Positions 6,742 to 15,169 of a stretch of DNA of 40,766 bases are shown in pieces. The DNA is from an uncultured Eubacterium sp. (GTDB taxonomy: Bacteria > Bacillota > Clostridia > Lachnospirales > Lachnospiraceae): the NCBI GenBank assembly GCA_910585745.1, contig CAJUFM010000024.1, positions 1 through 40,766 on the forward strand, written 5' to 3'. A model generated the notes under the pieces. That model had not been told where the DNA came from. It did not search any database and worked only from the letters and a program-made list of their open reading frames with translations. A program made the position numbers and the translations under genes. Each line of letters begins with the position of its first letter. Within the stretch, counting starts at the first letter, position 1.

Positions 6742-8985
6742 ATGGAAGAGCGGAAGGGATATGTGGAGCATATAATTTACCGCAATGTGGAAAATGGATA
6801 TACAGTCTTTGAATTTGCCTGTGAAAACGATGAGGGTGAAGTGCTGGAGACCTGTGTGGGTGTATTTCCCTTTATTAATGAGGGGGAATACATGCTGCTG
6901 CGGGGCAGTATGGTAAAGCATCCTACATATCACGAACAGTTCAAAGTAGAAAGCAGTGAGAGCAGGGATCCTGATGATGTGGTTTCTATGCAGAGATATC
7001 TGGCTTCCGGGGCGATCAAAGGCATCGGCGGGGGGCTGGCAAAGCGTATCACAGATAAGTTCGGTGACAAAACCTTTGAAATCATTGAGAAAGAACCGGA
7101 ACGTCTTAGTGAGGTCAAGGGGATCAGCGAAAAAAAAGCACGTGATATCGCCGACCAGTTTGAAGAGAAGAGGGAGATGCGGAATGCTCTCCTGTTTTTA
7201 CAGCAATATGGGATCAGCAACCAGCTGGCAGTAAAGATTTATAAGACCTACCGGGAAGAGCTGTATGATGTGGTAAAACATAATCCATATAAGCTGGCGG
7301 AGGATATCCGGGGAGTGGGATTCCGTATTGCCGATGGGATCGCCATGAGGACCGGGCTGGATATGGACTCAGATTACCGGATCCGTGCCGGAATCCTGTA
7401 TGTACTGGGACTGGGAAGCAATTCCGGGCATATATACATGCCGGAAGAACTTCTGTACCGCAACTGCGTGGAGTTTCTCGGTGTGGGTGTGGAGCGTCTC
7501 ATGCGGATGACCGACGAGATGGAAATGGATAAAAGCGTCATCCGGGACGGGGAGAAGATCTATCTTCCCAATCTGTATTATAATGAAATGAATTGTGCCA
7601 GAATGCTTCTGGACATCGAAAATGTATCGGCGGAGTATGACAGTTCCCTGGACCGGCTGATCAAAAAACTCCAGAGAGAGTCGGAGATCGAACTGGAAGA
7701 GCAGCAGGTGCTGGCTGTCAGGGAGTCCATGAGCCATGGGCTGCTGGTGGTGACAGGGGGACCGGGAACGGGAAAAACCACCACCATCAATATGATCATC
7801 AAGCTTCTGGAATCCCAGGGCCAGACGATACTGCTTGCAGCGCCCACGGGGAGGGCTGCCAAGCGGATGAGTGAAACCACCGGCAGGGAGACCCAGACCA
7901 TCCACCGGATGCTCCAGTACAATGGCGCCGGAATGGCAGAAAACGAGAACTCCTTTTCGGAGGCGGAGGGCCAGGGAGTATTTGAGCGGAACGAGTGGAA
8001 TCCCCTGGAGGCAGATGTGGTGATCATCGATGAGATGTCCATGGTGGACATTTATCTTTTCACCAGTCTTTTGAAAGCGGTTTCTGTGGGAACAAGACTG
8101 ATCCTGGTAGGGGACGTTAACCAGCTGCCCAGTGTGGGACCAGGTAACGTACTGAAGGACATTATTGCTTCCGGCTGCTGCAGTGTGGTGAGGCTGGAGC
8201 GGATCTTCCGCCAGGCGGCGGAAAGTGATATTGTAGTCAATGCCCATCGGATCAATCACGGAGAACCTATCGCTCTGGACAATAAGAGTCAGGACTTTTT
8301 CTGCCTGGAAAGAGAAGACAGTCATGGCGTGCTGGAGGTAATGCTCTGGCTGGTGAGGGATAAGATGCCAGGGTACACCGACTGCACTCCCTTTGATGTA
8401 CAGGTGCTGACACCAATGAAAAAAGGGGATCTGGGGGTGATGCGATGCAATCAGATCCTGCAGAAATATCTGAATCCGGAGCGGGAGGGAAAACCGCAGC
8501 TGGAAGTCCATGGCACTATTTTCCGTGAGGGCGATAAAGTGATGCAGATCAAAAACAACTATCAGATGCCCTGGAGGGTGGAGGGATTCCACGGTGTGGT
8601 CATTGAAGAAGGCACCGGTGTGTTTAACGGTGACTGCGGTGTGATCCGCCAGGTTGATCTGTTTAATAAAGAATTAACCGTAGCCTTTGATGAAGAAAAG
8701 CTGGTCACTTATGGATCCGGGGATATGGATGAACTGGAGCTGGCATATGCCATCACCATCCATAAATCCCAGGGAAGCGAATATCCGGCAGTGGTCATTC
8801 CCCTGATGGGAGGTCCCAGGGTGCTGATGAACCGCAATCTTTTGTATACAGCGGTTACAAGGGGCAGGCAGTGTGTGACAATTGTGGGGAGCAAAAAGGC
8901 AGTTTACGATATGATCAGCAATAAATCAGAGCAAAAAAGATATTCCACATTGGAAATTCGTTTAAAAGAATTGCAATACCACTAA
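6742..8985 (+). CDS. recD2: RecD2-type ATP-dependent DNA helicase
   Basis: This is a superfamily 1B 5'-3' DNA helicase of the RecD2 class (no RecBC partner), involved in DNA repair and replication-fork maintenance. It has about 747 residues. An N-terminal OB-like domain (about 1-75) and helix-hairpin-helix repeats (about 85-200) precede the helicase core. Walker A (GGPGTGKTT) has its lysine near 345, and the DEMSMVD Walker B and GDVNQLPSVGPG motif III follow. The C-terminal UvrD-like motifs are AITIHKSQGSEYP and LLYTAVTRGR. The start is uncertain: the ATG at 6730 is one base from GGAGG, so I prefer 6742. It follows a terminator directly and probably depends on read-through. Confidence 0.93.
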   Translation: MEERKGYVEHIIYRNVENGYTVFEFACENDEGEVLETCVGVFPFINEGEYMLLRGSMVKHPTYHEQFKVESSESRDPDDVVSMQRYLASGAIKGIGGGLAKRITDKFGDKTFEIIEKEPERLSEVKGISEKKARDIADQFEEKREMRNALLFLQQYGISNQLAVKIYKTYREELYDVVKHNPYKLAEDIRGVGFRIADGIAMRTGLDMDSDYRIRAGILYVLGLGSNSGHIYMPEELLYRNCVEFLGVGVERLMRMTDEMEMDKSVIRDGEKIYLPNLYYNEMNCARMLLDIENVSAEYDSSLDRLIKKLQRESEIELEEQQVLAVRESMSHGLLVVTGGPGTGKTTTINMIIKLLESQGQTILLAAPTGRAAKRMSETTGRETQTIHRMLQYNGAGMAENENSFSEAEGQGVFERNEWNPLEADVVIIDEMSMVDIYLFTSLLKAVSVGTRLILVGDVNQLPSVGPGNVLKDIIASGCCSVVRLERIFRQAAESDIVVNAHRINHGEPIALDNKSQDFFCLEREDSHGVLEVMLWLVRDKMPGYTDCTPFDVQVLTPMKKGDLGVMRCNQILQKYLNPEREGKPQLEVHGTIFREGDKVMQIKNNYQMPWRVEGFHGVVIEEGTGVFNGDCGVIRQVDLFNKELTVAFDEEKLVTYGSGDMDELELAYAITIHKSQGSEYPAVVIPLMGGPRVLMNRNLLYTAVTRGRQCVTIVGSKKAVYDMISNKSEQKRYSTLEIRLKELQYH

Positions 8986-9035
8986 ATCTCTGGTAAAATA
9001 ATAATGAGCGGTTTGCCCTGTGGAAAGGGGTAATT

Positions 9036-9746
9036 TTGTGGAATTTATTGCTGGAAGCAGTATTTCCGGATAAATGTGTCATATGCCATGATATTTTGAA
9101 AAAGAGGGGGACGGGGGCATTGTGCAGAGCCTGCCGAAGGCAGCTTCACCCTGTAGCAGAACCTCGTTGTAAACGTTGTTCCAAATCTCTGGAAATATCC
9201 GAAGAAGAACTGTGCGGAGACTGCCGGGGAAAAAACTTCTATGTGAAGAAGGGAATGGCATTGTATTCTTATGACCGTATGATGCAGACTGCCATTGCGA
9301 ATTTTAAATATGGCGGAGAACTTTCATGTGGCGCTTATTTTGCCGGAGAACTCGTCAAAAGATATGGTACCTGGGTCAAAGATCTTTCGCCGGAAGTGAT
9401 CCTTCCGGTACCGGTGCATAAAAAGAAACTTCGTTTCCGGGGTTTTAACCAGGCAGAATACATGGCGGCACAGATTGGAATGGAACTGGGGATTCCTGTG
9501 ACAGGAGATTATCTGATACGTACAGAAAATACCAGACCACAAAAAGGTCTTGGTGTGAGGGCGCGGATAGAAAATCTTCAAAGGAGCTTTGCTGTCATCC
9601 AAACCGGCAGACCTTATCGAAACGTGTTGCTGGTGGACGATATCTATACGACAGGCGCCACATTGGAGGCCTGTGGAAAGGCATTAAAAGAGGCAGGAAC
9701 TAACAGAATATATTTTCTCTGTCTTTGTATAGGCAGAGGAGACTAA
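9036..9746 (+). CDS. comFC: ComF-family phosphoribosyltransferase-like protein
   Basis: The protein has 236 residues. The N terminus carries two CxxC-type zinc sites (CVICHDI, CRAC, CKRCSKSLE and CGDC, within residues 12-66). The C-terminal half is a phosphoribosyltransferase fold with the PRPP-binding signature LLVDDIYTTGATLEACG at about 198-214. ComF proteins help take in or handle single-stranded DNA during natural transformation, and the enzyme activity, if any, is unclear. It starts with TTG, five to six bases after AAAGGGG. The neighbour downstream is yvyF, as in the B. subtilis comFC-yvyF arrangement, but no comFA helicase is present here. Confidence 0.87.
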   Translation: MWNLLLEAVFPDKCVICHDILKKRGTGALCRACRRQLHPVAEPRCKRCSKSLEISEEELCGDCRGKNFYVKKGMALYSYDRMMQTAIANFKYGGELSCGAYFAGELVKRYGTWVKDLSPEVILPVPVHKKKLRFRGFNQAEYMAAQIGMELGIPVTGDYLIRTENTRPQKGLGVRARIENLQRSFAVIQTGRPYRNVLLVDDIYTTGATLEACGKALKEAGTNRIYFLCLCIGRGD

Positions 9747-9788
9747 AATCATGACATTTATTGGCATGGAGGAAGGCAGGTAGATGGT

Positions 9789-10196
9789 ATGGAAGTGATT
9801 ACATGTAAAAGCTGCGGTAAACTTTTTAACTATATTAGTGGATCAAGAATCTGTCCGCAGTGTGTAAAAAAAATGGATGAAAAATTTACAGAAGTGAAAA
9901 AATATGTGTATGATCATCCGAAAATTGGCATTAATGAACTGGCGGAAGAGATGGATATATCGATCCGTCAGATCAAGCGCTGGGTGAAAGAAGAAAGATT
10001 ATGTTTTTCTGAAGATTCACCGGTGGGAATTGAATGTGAGAATTGTGGTACTCTAATTAAGACAGGACGTTTTTGCAAGTCATGTAAAGATAAACTGTCC
10101 AGCGGTCTCAAGGATGCTGCGGGGATGAACCGCCCGGTAGCGGCAGCACCGGTCAAGAAGGGATCGAAAGATAATAAGATGCGCTTTTTAGACTAG
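9789..10196 (+). CDS. yvyF: YvyF-like flagellar operon zinc-ribbon/HTH protein
   Basis: The protein has 135 residues. It has a zinc ribbon (CKSCG and CPQC, residues 6-27), a helix-turn-helix-like middle (about 45-70, with INELAEEMDISIRQIKRWV), then a second ribbon (CENCG and CKSC, about 83-100) and a basic tail. This matches YvyF/TIGR03826, found in the comF-flgM flagellar region of Bacillus and proposed to regulate flagellar genes or flagellin translation. Here flgM, flgK and flgL do not follow, so it has been separated from them. The ribosome site is weak (AGG-rich stretch). Confidence 0.8.
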   Translation: MEVITCKSCGKLFNYISGSRICPQCVKKMDEKFTEVKKYVYDHPKIGINELAEEMDISIRQIKRWVKEERLCFSEDSPVGIECENCGTLIKTGRFCKSCKDKLSSGLKDAAGMNRPVAAAPVKKGSKDNKMRFLD

Positions 10197-10237
10197 TGCA
10201 GCAAATATTTGTTGTACGAGTGGAAATGGAGAACAGT

Positions 10238-11383
10238 ATGTACGACAGTATAGTGATCGGTTGTGGATTTGCGGGTGCCGTTGTGGCCAGAGAGCTGGCT
10301 GAGAAGAAAAAGCGGGTTCTGATCATAGATTCCAGACCGCATATCGGTGGCAACTGTTACGACCGTAAAGACCAATATGGAATACTGATCCATCAGTATG
10401 GACCTCATATATTTCATACAAACAGTGAACGGGTATATAAATATTTGTCCCGGTTTACAGAGTGGTACCCATTCCGGCATGAAGTGGTTGGAAAGATTGG
10501 GGGAAGGGAGCTTCCCATCCCCTTTAACCTGAATACGCTGGAGATGGTGTATGGAGAACGGGCATTGGAGCTGGAAAACAAACTTATCTCATCTTTTGGA
10601 GAGGGAGCGAGGGTTCCGATCCTGGAACTTATGAATCACCCGGACGGAGATCTTCAGGAAATTGCTGAGTATGTGTATGAAAACATATTTCTTAAGTATA
10701 CTATGAAGCAGTGGGGCAAGTCGCCCAAGGAGATCGATCCGGCAGTTTCAGGAAGAGTTCCTGTACTTTTGAGCCGTGATAACCGATATTTTCAGGATAA
10801 GTACCAGGGGATACCCCTGCAGGGATATACAGAGATCTTTGAGAAAATGCTGGAGCATGAGGGGATTGATATCCGTCTGAACTGCCAGGGGACAGAGGTG
10901 CTGCGTCTGGATCCGGAGGGAGATGTAAAAGTGAGGTTTGAAGAAGAACCTTTCTATGGAGACGTGATCTTTACTGGTGCACTGGATGAGTTTTTTGGCT
11001 GTTGTTATGGAAGGCTTCCCTATCGCTCTCTGGATTTTCACTTTGAACATTATGAGAAACCATTTTATCAGAGCCATGCGGTGGTCAATTACACTGTGAG
11101 TGAGGAGTTTACGAGAATAACAGAGTTTAAATATCTGTCCGGTCAGTTGGATATGGAGGATACCACTATAGTGAAAGAGTATCCCAAGGCATATTCGGGG
11201 AGTAAGGGAGAAATTCCTTATTACGCCATCAACAATCCAGAGAATGATGCCTTGTTTGAGAAATATAAGGCGCTGGTAGACCAGATTCCAGGATTTTATC
11301 TGCTTGGAAGACTGGCAGAATATAAATACTACAATATCGATGCCATCGTGGAACGGGCATTGGATTTGGCAGAGAGGTTATAG
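10238..11383 (+). CDS. glf: UDP-galactopyranose mutase
   Basis: This 381-residue FAD enzyme interconverts UDP-galactopyranose and UDP-galactofuranose, the donor for galactofuranose in surface glycans. The dinucleotide-binding start IVIGCGFAGAVVAREL (GxGxxG at 8-13), the E/D of the second strand near 31, and GGNCYDRKDQYGILIHQYGP (38-57), with the substrate-binding histidine region, are all present. The C-terminal LGRLAEYKYYNID FAD motif is intact. I chose the ATG at 10238, preceded by GGAG. A GTG at 10196 is in frame but overlaps the previous stop. The glycosyltransferase follows after seven bases and probably uses the product in the same glycan pathway. Confidence 0.95.
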   Translation: MYDSIVIGCGFAGAVVARELAEKKKRVLIIDSRPHIGGNCYDRKDQYGILIHQYGPHIFHTNSERVYKYLSRFTEWYPFRHEVVGKIGGRELPIPFNLNTLEMVYGERALELENKLISSFGEGARVPILELMNHPDGDLQEIAEYVYENIFLKYTMKQWGKSPKEIDPAVSGRVPVLLSRDNRYFQDKYQGIPLQGYTEIFEKMLEHEGIDIRLNCQGTEVLRLDPEGDVKVRFEEEPFYGDVIFTGALDEFFGCCYGRLPYRSLDFHFEHYEKPFYQSHAVVNYTVSEEFTRITEFKYLSGQLDMEDTTIVKEYPKAYSGSKGEIPYYAINNPENDALFEKYKALVDQIPGFYLLGRLAEYKYYNIDAIVERALDLAERL

Positions 11384-11390
11384 GAGAACG

Positions 11391-12407
11391 ATGAAAATTT
11401 TAACAGTAGCGATCCCATGTTATAATTCCCAGGATTACATGCGCCATGCTGTGGAGAGTGTGCTGGTGGGCGGAGAAGATGTGGAGATCCTTATCATAAA
11501 TGACGGTTCTGTAGACGATACGGGAAAGATAGCAGATGAGCTGGAACAGGAGTATCCCGGAAGTATCCGGGTGGTCCATCAGGAAAATGGCGGACACGGC
11601 GAGGCCGTAAATGCTGGAATCAGACATGCGAAAGGACTGTATTATAAAGTGCTGGACAGTGACGACTGGCTGGACAGGGAAGCTCTGATTAAGGTGTTGG
11701 AGAAGCTTCGCAGCTTTATCCGGGAAGGCCAGCTGGTAGATATGTTTCTGGCAAACTATGTGTATGAAAAGCCTAGTGTTCATAAGCACAAGGCGATCCG
11801 CTATGAAGGAGTTTTTCCCCAGGAGAAGGTATTTGGCTGGAACGATATCAAAAAATTTAAGATCAGCCAGAACATACTGATGCACTCGGTGATCTACCGC
11901 ACGCAGCTGCTCCTGGATTGTGGTCTGGAGCTTCCCAAACACACTTTTTATGTAGATAACATATTTGTATATACCCCGTTGCCTTATGTAAAGACAATGT
12001 ATTATATGGATGTAGATCTCTACCGCTATTTTATCGGCAGGGATGACCAGTCGGTGAATGAGAAAGTGATGATGGGCCGCATCGATCAACAGATCAAGGT
12101 AAATAAACTTATGATCGATGCCCATGATCTGAATAAGATCAAGAATAAAAAGCTCAGAGATTATATGGTGAAATATCTCGCCATGATGATGACAGTCAGT
12201 TCCGTATTTCTGATCAAAGAGGGTTCTGAGGAGAGCCTGGAAAAGCGGACGGAGCTCTGGAAGTATCTGAAAAACTCCAGCCGCAATACCTTTCGCCTTG
12301 TAAATAAGCAGGTGCTCAGCAAGCCAATGCAGATACGGGGAAAAGCTGGCCGCAAGATGGTAGTCTGGGGCTACAGTATTTCCAGAAAATTATATGGATT
12401 CAATTAG
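11391..12407 (+). CDS. Family 2 glycosyltransferase
   Basis: This 338-residue GT-A-fold glycosyltransferase is likely to act at the inner membrane face on cell-surface polysaccharide. The N-terminal nucleotide-sugar domain shows VAIPCYNSQDYM (6-17), IINDGSVDDTG (35-45), ENGGHGEAVNAG (65-76) and the metal-binding DSD at 89-91. There are no clear membrane spans. The C-terminal third (about 230-338) is helical and basic. The start has AGGAGAACG before the ATG, and glf ends seven bases upstream, so the pair is an operon. The acceptor sugar is unknown; galactofuranose transfer is a guess from the neighbour. Confidence 0.85.
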   Translation: MKILTVAIPCYNSQDYMRHAVESVLVGGEDVEILIINDGSVDDTGKIADELEQEYPGSIRVVHQENGGHGEAVNAGIRHAKGLYYKVLDSDDWLDREALIKVLEKLRSFIREGQLVDMFLANYVYEKPSVHKHKAIRYEGVFPQEKVFGWNDIKKFKISQNILMHSVIYRTQLLLDCGLELPKHTFYVDNIFVYTPLPYVKTMYYMDVDLYRYFIGRDDQSVNEKVMMGRIDQQIKVNKLMIDAHDLNKIKNKKLRDYMVKYLAMMMTVSSVFLIKEGSEESLEKRTELWKYLKNSSRNTFRLVNKQVLSKPMQIRGKAGRKMVVWGYSISRKLYGFN

Positions 12408-12424
12408 CGGCATTTGATTAAAAG

Positions 12425-12483
12425 AACACCGCCAAAGGATCGGATAGGCTTTATGCCTGGTTCCATTCTTTGGCGGTGTTTTA
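12425..12483. terminator. Bidirectional terminator between convergent genes
   Basis: The 13-bp arms at 12425-12437 and 12468-12480 pair perfectly around a 30-nt loop, with T or A runs on the outside. It serves the glycosyltransferase from the left and the beta-propeller gene from the right. Confidence 0.85.
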
Positions 12484-12534
12484 TCTGATAGGAAAGTTCT
12501 CAATTGGCAGTGCGTGTTTCTCTGCAGACCTTTT

Positions 12535-14529
12535 CTATTTTGTTACTTTAGCCAGCTGTCTGAAGGTGTTCAGATCGTATACATATATGCCTCCGATTCC
12601 ATCTTCGTCAGCCAGATAGAAATGTTCGCCGATATACAATCCCCTGGCAGAAGACATTTCCATGTCTTTGGGTGAGAGGGTGGCAAGCTTTTGAAAGCCC
12701 TTCTTCCTGTCATAAGAATAGAGACGGTATGTGATCTTTTGTTTTCCTTTCTTATCATAGGACTCTGCAGCAAAGCCGATGAGATTTTTTCCAGGGTTTG
12801 CCAGGATTGCCTTATGATTTTTCCCTGCCAGGCCGTAGGTCTCCATTTCCAGAAGTTTGGTGTGCATTTCCCGGATATTAGTGTCGGAGGAAATATCAAA
12901 CATCGTCAGCTTTATCTGGGTATCCCAGTCTTTATTGATATTACTGCCGATCCCCAGCATCAGCCCCTCCCCATAGCTCTGAAGATATTCGGAGAATCCG
13001 GGGATTTTCAGCTTATCCTTTACTACGGGTGTAGAGGGATCGGAAAGATCCACCAGGAATACCGGATCCGTCTCCCGGTAGGTTACAAAATATGCTTTGT
13101 CCCCCATAAACCGGGCGGAGTAAATACGTTCTGATTTGGCGAGACGGTCAACTTTGCCTAACAGTTCCATGTTTTCGTCCAGAACATAGAGGCCGTTGGA
13201 GGTTTTTGTTCTGCCAGAGTTTTCTGTGGTGGCGACAAAGCGTAGTTTTCCTTCGTACTCGTCCATGGAAAACTGGTTAAGTATCTTCCCGCGGAAGGTC
13301 TTTTCGCCATTATCTGTGAGTTTTCCATCCTGATAGTGAAAACGGCTGATGGTTGTTTTGGTGTAGTCTGCCGTCGGAGAGGCGATGTATATATTCTCTT
13401 CGCTGACATAGCAGATACCAACACCGCCGAGAATGGATAAAGTATCGGCGAAGTCAGTTCCCCCTGTGATGTCCAGCGAAGTGAAAACCATATAGGAGTG
13501 GGAGGAGACGCCAGAGGGGATCACCAGACGGTCTTCCGGAACCAGGCTGCCCCCCACAGAGGGGATGTAGCATTTTGGTTTATCCTTTTTGTCAGCGGAT
13601 TCAGCGGTCATCACTGAATAGGTATAGAGATAGTTTCCGCTGATACGGGAGTTAGAATAGATTCCGGACTGGTTTTTATGGAAGGTCTGCTTTGGGTTTT
13701 CTATATCTGTAATGTCATAGACCAGAACCAGGGTATTTTCCTGCTGAATGTTGTTTTCCGTATGGGCTCCGGATGATTTTTTCTTTTCTGAGGTGGACTG
13801 CTTTTCCCAGCCACTACCAACCAGTACAAGGAAATGGTCTTTTAGATACATCTCTGAAACGTTCGCAGATTCCACGGTAAGCTCTGTCAGTTTTTTTGTA
13901 TTTTTTCCGTCAGCTTTATAAATACGGACGCTGCTTCCAAGGGTATCGGCGGAAGAAGTGTAGATATAAGTTCCGTCGGTTTTTACCACGTCGCCTTCGT
14001 CTACGTTCTGTACCTGGAGATTGGTGCCGGAGTATTCCTTGGAAGAGCTCCTTTGTGCGGAGTCCGCAGTACTTCCTGCGGTATCAGCAGCTTTTGATTT
14101 CTCTGGGACAGCTTCTGCCAGATCATATACGTTTTCAGAGTTAAGACAGTCCCCGCTGCTTTCCAGATCCAAAGCTATTTTCTGCCTCAGTGTTTCGTAC
14201 ACTTCTCCCTCTGGTGAGGCTTCTCCTTCTGGTGGCGGGGAGACGGCCGCCGATGAGCTGGAATCTGACTGTGGGCCTGGGTTCTGCCCAGCTGCCGTAT
14301 CCGGGGAATTATGATTCAGGATGCCAGAAGCCAGCAGATAATTTCCCACAGCAGCCACCAGCAGAATACAGGCAGCCCCTAGTGCGAGCCGGGTAGTGAA
14401 ACGTCTGGCATACCGGCTCTGATGTCCGGCTTTGGAGTGCTGAAGTTTTTGTTCAATCTGTTCTGGTTTCAGTGTATCTGGTATTGCAATATCCTCGCTT
14501 AATTGTTTTAATTTTTTCTCAATCATCAT
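12535..14529 (-). CDS. Membrane-anchored extracellular beta-propeller protein, probable anti-sigma partner
   Basis: The protein has 664 residues. A charged cytosolic N terminus of about 46 residues contains an IPDTLKPEQIEQKL helix like those of clostridial anti-sigma proteins. A single membrane span follows at about 47-70. A Ser/Pro/Gly/Glu-rich linker (about 72-115) then leads to a large outer domain of the C-terminal beta-propeller family (Pfam 09826) up to the end. The gene overlaps the sigma-factor gene by 11 bases, a coupling typical of sigma/anti-sigma pairs. The first ATG is six bases from GGAGG. The ligand sensed by the propeller, if any, is unknown. The anti-sigma role is inference from context and topology. 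Confidence 0.82.
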   Translation of the reverse strand: MMIEKKLKQLSEDIAIPDTLKPEQIEQKLQHSKAGHQSRYARRFTTRLALGAACILLVAAVGNYLLASGILNHNSPDTAAGQNPGPQSDSSSSAAVSPPPEGEASPEGEVYETLRQKIALDLESSGDCLNSENVYDLAEAVPEKSKAADTAGSTADSAQRSSSKEYSGTNLQVQNVDEGDVVKTDGTYIYTSSADTLGSSVRIYKADGKNTKKLTELTVESANVSEMYLKDHFLVLVGSGWEKQSTSEKKKSSGAHTENNIQQENTLVLVYDITDIENPKQTFHKNQSGIYSNSRISGNYLYTYSVMTAESADKKDKPKCYIPSVGGSLVPEDRLVIPSGVSSHSYMVFTSLDITGGTDFADTLSILGGVGICYVSEENIYIASPTADYTKTTISRFHYQDGKLTDNGEKTFRGKILNQFSMDEYEGKLRFVATTENSGRTKTSNGLYVLDENMELLGKVDRLAKSERIYSARFMGDKAYFVTYRETDPVFLVDLSDPSTPVVKDKLKIPGFSEYLQSYGEGLMLGIGSNINKDWDTQIKLTMFDISSDTNIREMHTKLLEMETYGLAGKNHKAILANPGKNLIGFAAESYDKKGKQKITYRLYSYDRKKGFQKLATLSPKDMEMSSARGLYIGEHFYLADEDGIGGIYVYDLNTFRQLAKVTK

Positions 14530-15046
14530 CTGACACCTCCAGTATTTGCTTCATTTTGTCCAGCGCACGGCTCTTCATGGAACGAACCGTGCTTTCTTTT
14601 TTATGAAGAAAGTGGGCGATCTCCTTGCCGCTGTAACCACCATAGAGACTTAGTCCTACGATCAGGCGCTCCTGTCCGTTTAGGAGGTCAAATGCCTGCT
14701 GGATCACCAGACGGTCTGTAGGATCGGTAGCTGGCTGTGGAATATCACGTACTACATCTGTCTCATAAGGGACTGTCTTTGACTGTAGCCGGAACTGCCT
14801 TTTGCATTCATTTGCCACAATCTGAAACATCCAGCTGCGGAAGGATTCATTTTTTCGCAGCTTATGTATGTTTTCATAGGCGTTGAGCACCGAATTGCTG
14901 ACCACATCTTCTGCGGTATGGGAATTTTTTACGGTACAGTAGGCAAAGCGGTACAAATCTTTATAGATTTCTTCATAGAGTCGGGCAAAAGCAAAGACAT
15001 CTCCCTGCTTTGCCTGCCTGACGAGTTCAGGTAATTTTGATTTCAT
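14519..15046 (-). CDS. ECF-type RNA polymerase sigma factor
   Basis: This 175-residue sigma-70-family regulator has only regions 2 and 4. Region 2 (about 18-85) includes the SFRSWMFQIVANECKRQF segment. Region 4 (about 115-165) has the helix-turn-helix YSGKEIAHFLHKKESTVRSM. The ATG at 15046 follows GGAGG by seven bases. An upstream in-frame start would run through the hairpin in the leader and is unlikely. It is translated just ahead of, and overlapping, the membrane beta-propeller protein, so it should be held at the membrane and released by an outside signal. The promoters it controls are not visible here. Confidence 0.88.
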   Translation of the reverse strand: MKSKLPELVRQAKQGDVFAFARLYEEIYKDLYRFAYCTVKNSHTAEDVVSNSVLNAYENIHKLRKNESFRSWMFQIVANECKRQFRLQSKTVPYETDVVRDIPQPATDPTDRLVIQQAFDLLNGQERLIVGLSLYGGYSGKEIAHFLHKKESTVRSMKSRALDKMKQILEVSDDD

Positions 15047-15081
15047 AAGCCGTCCTCCATCGTTTTCGCACGTAGTAGTGC

Positions 15082-15107
15082 AACACTGCCGTTTTAGCGG
15101 CAGTGTT
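15082..15107 (-). promoter_or_regulatory. Perfect 10-bp hairpin in the sigma-factor leader
   Basis: Arms 15082-15091 and 15098-15107 pair exactly around a 6-nt loop. No T run follows on the minus strand, so it is not a normal terminator. It lies about 35 bases before the sigma start and could be a protein-binding palindrome or an mRNA structure. It also lies downstream of prmA. Confidence 0.5.
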
Positions 15108-15169
15108 ATCGAAGCTTCTATATATAAGAGTCCTGAAAGGGGAAAATGATGCATTGAACAAAGAAAATT

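Noticed and set aside
7369..8592. Long minus-strand open frame opposite recD2
   Set aside because: It has His-rich, low-complexity composition typical of antisense shadows, and recD2 on the other strand is unmistakable.
15047..15154. A longer sigma-factor start at 15154
   Set aside because: The extra 36 residues cross the leader hairpin and have no ribosome site, while the ATG at 15046 has a well-placed GGAGG.
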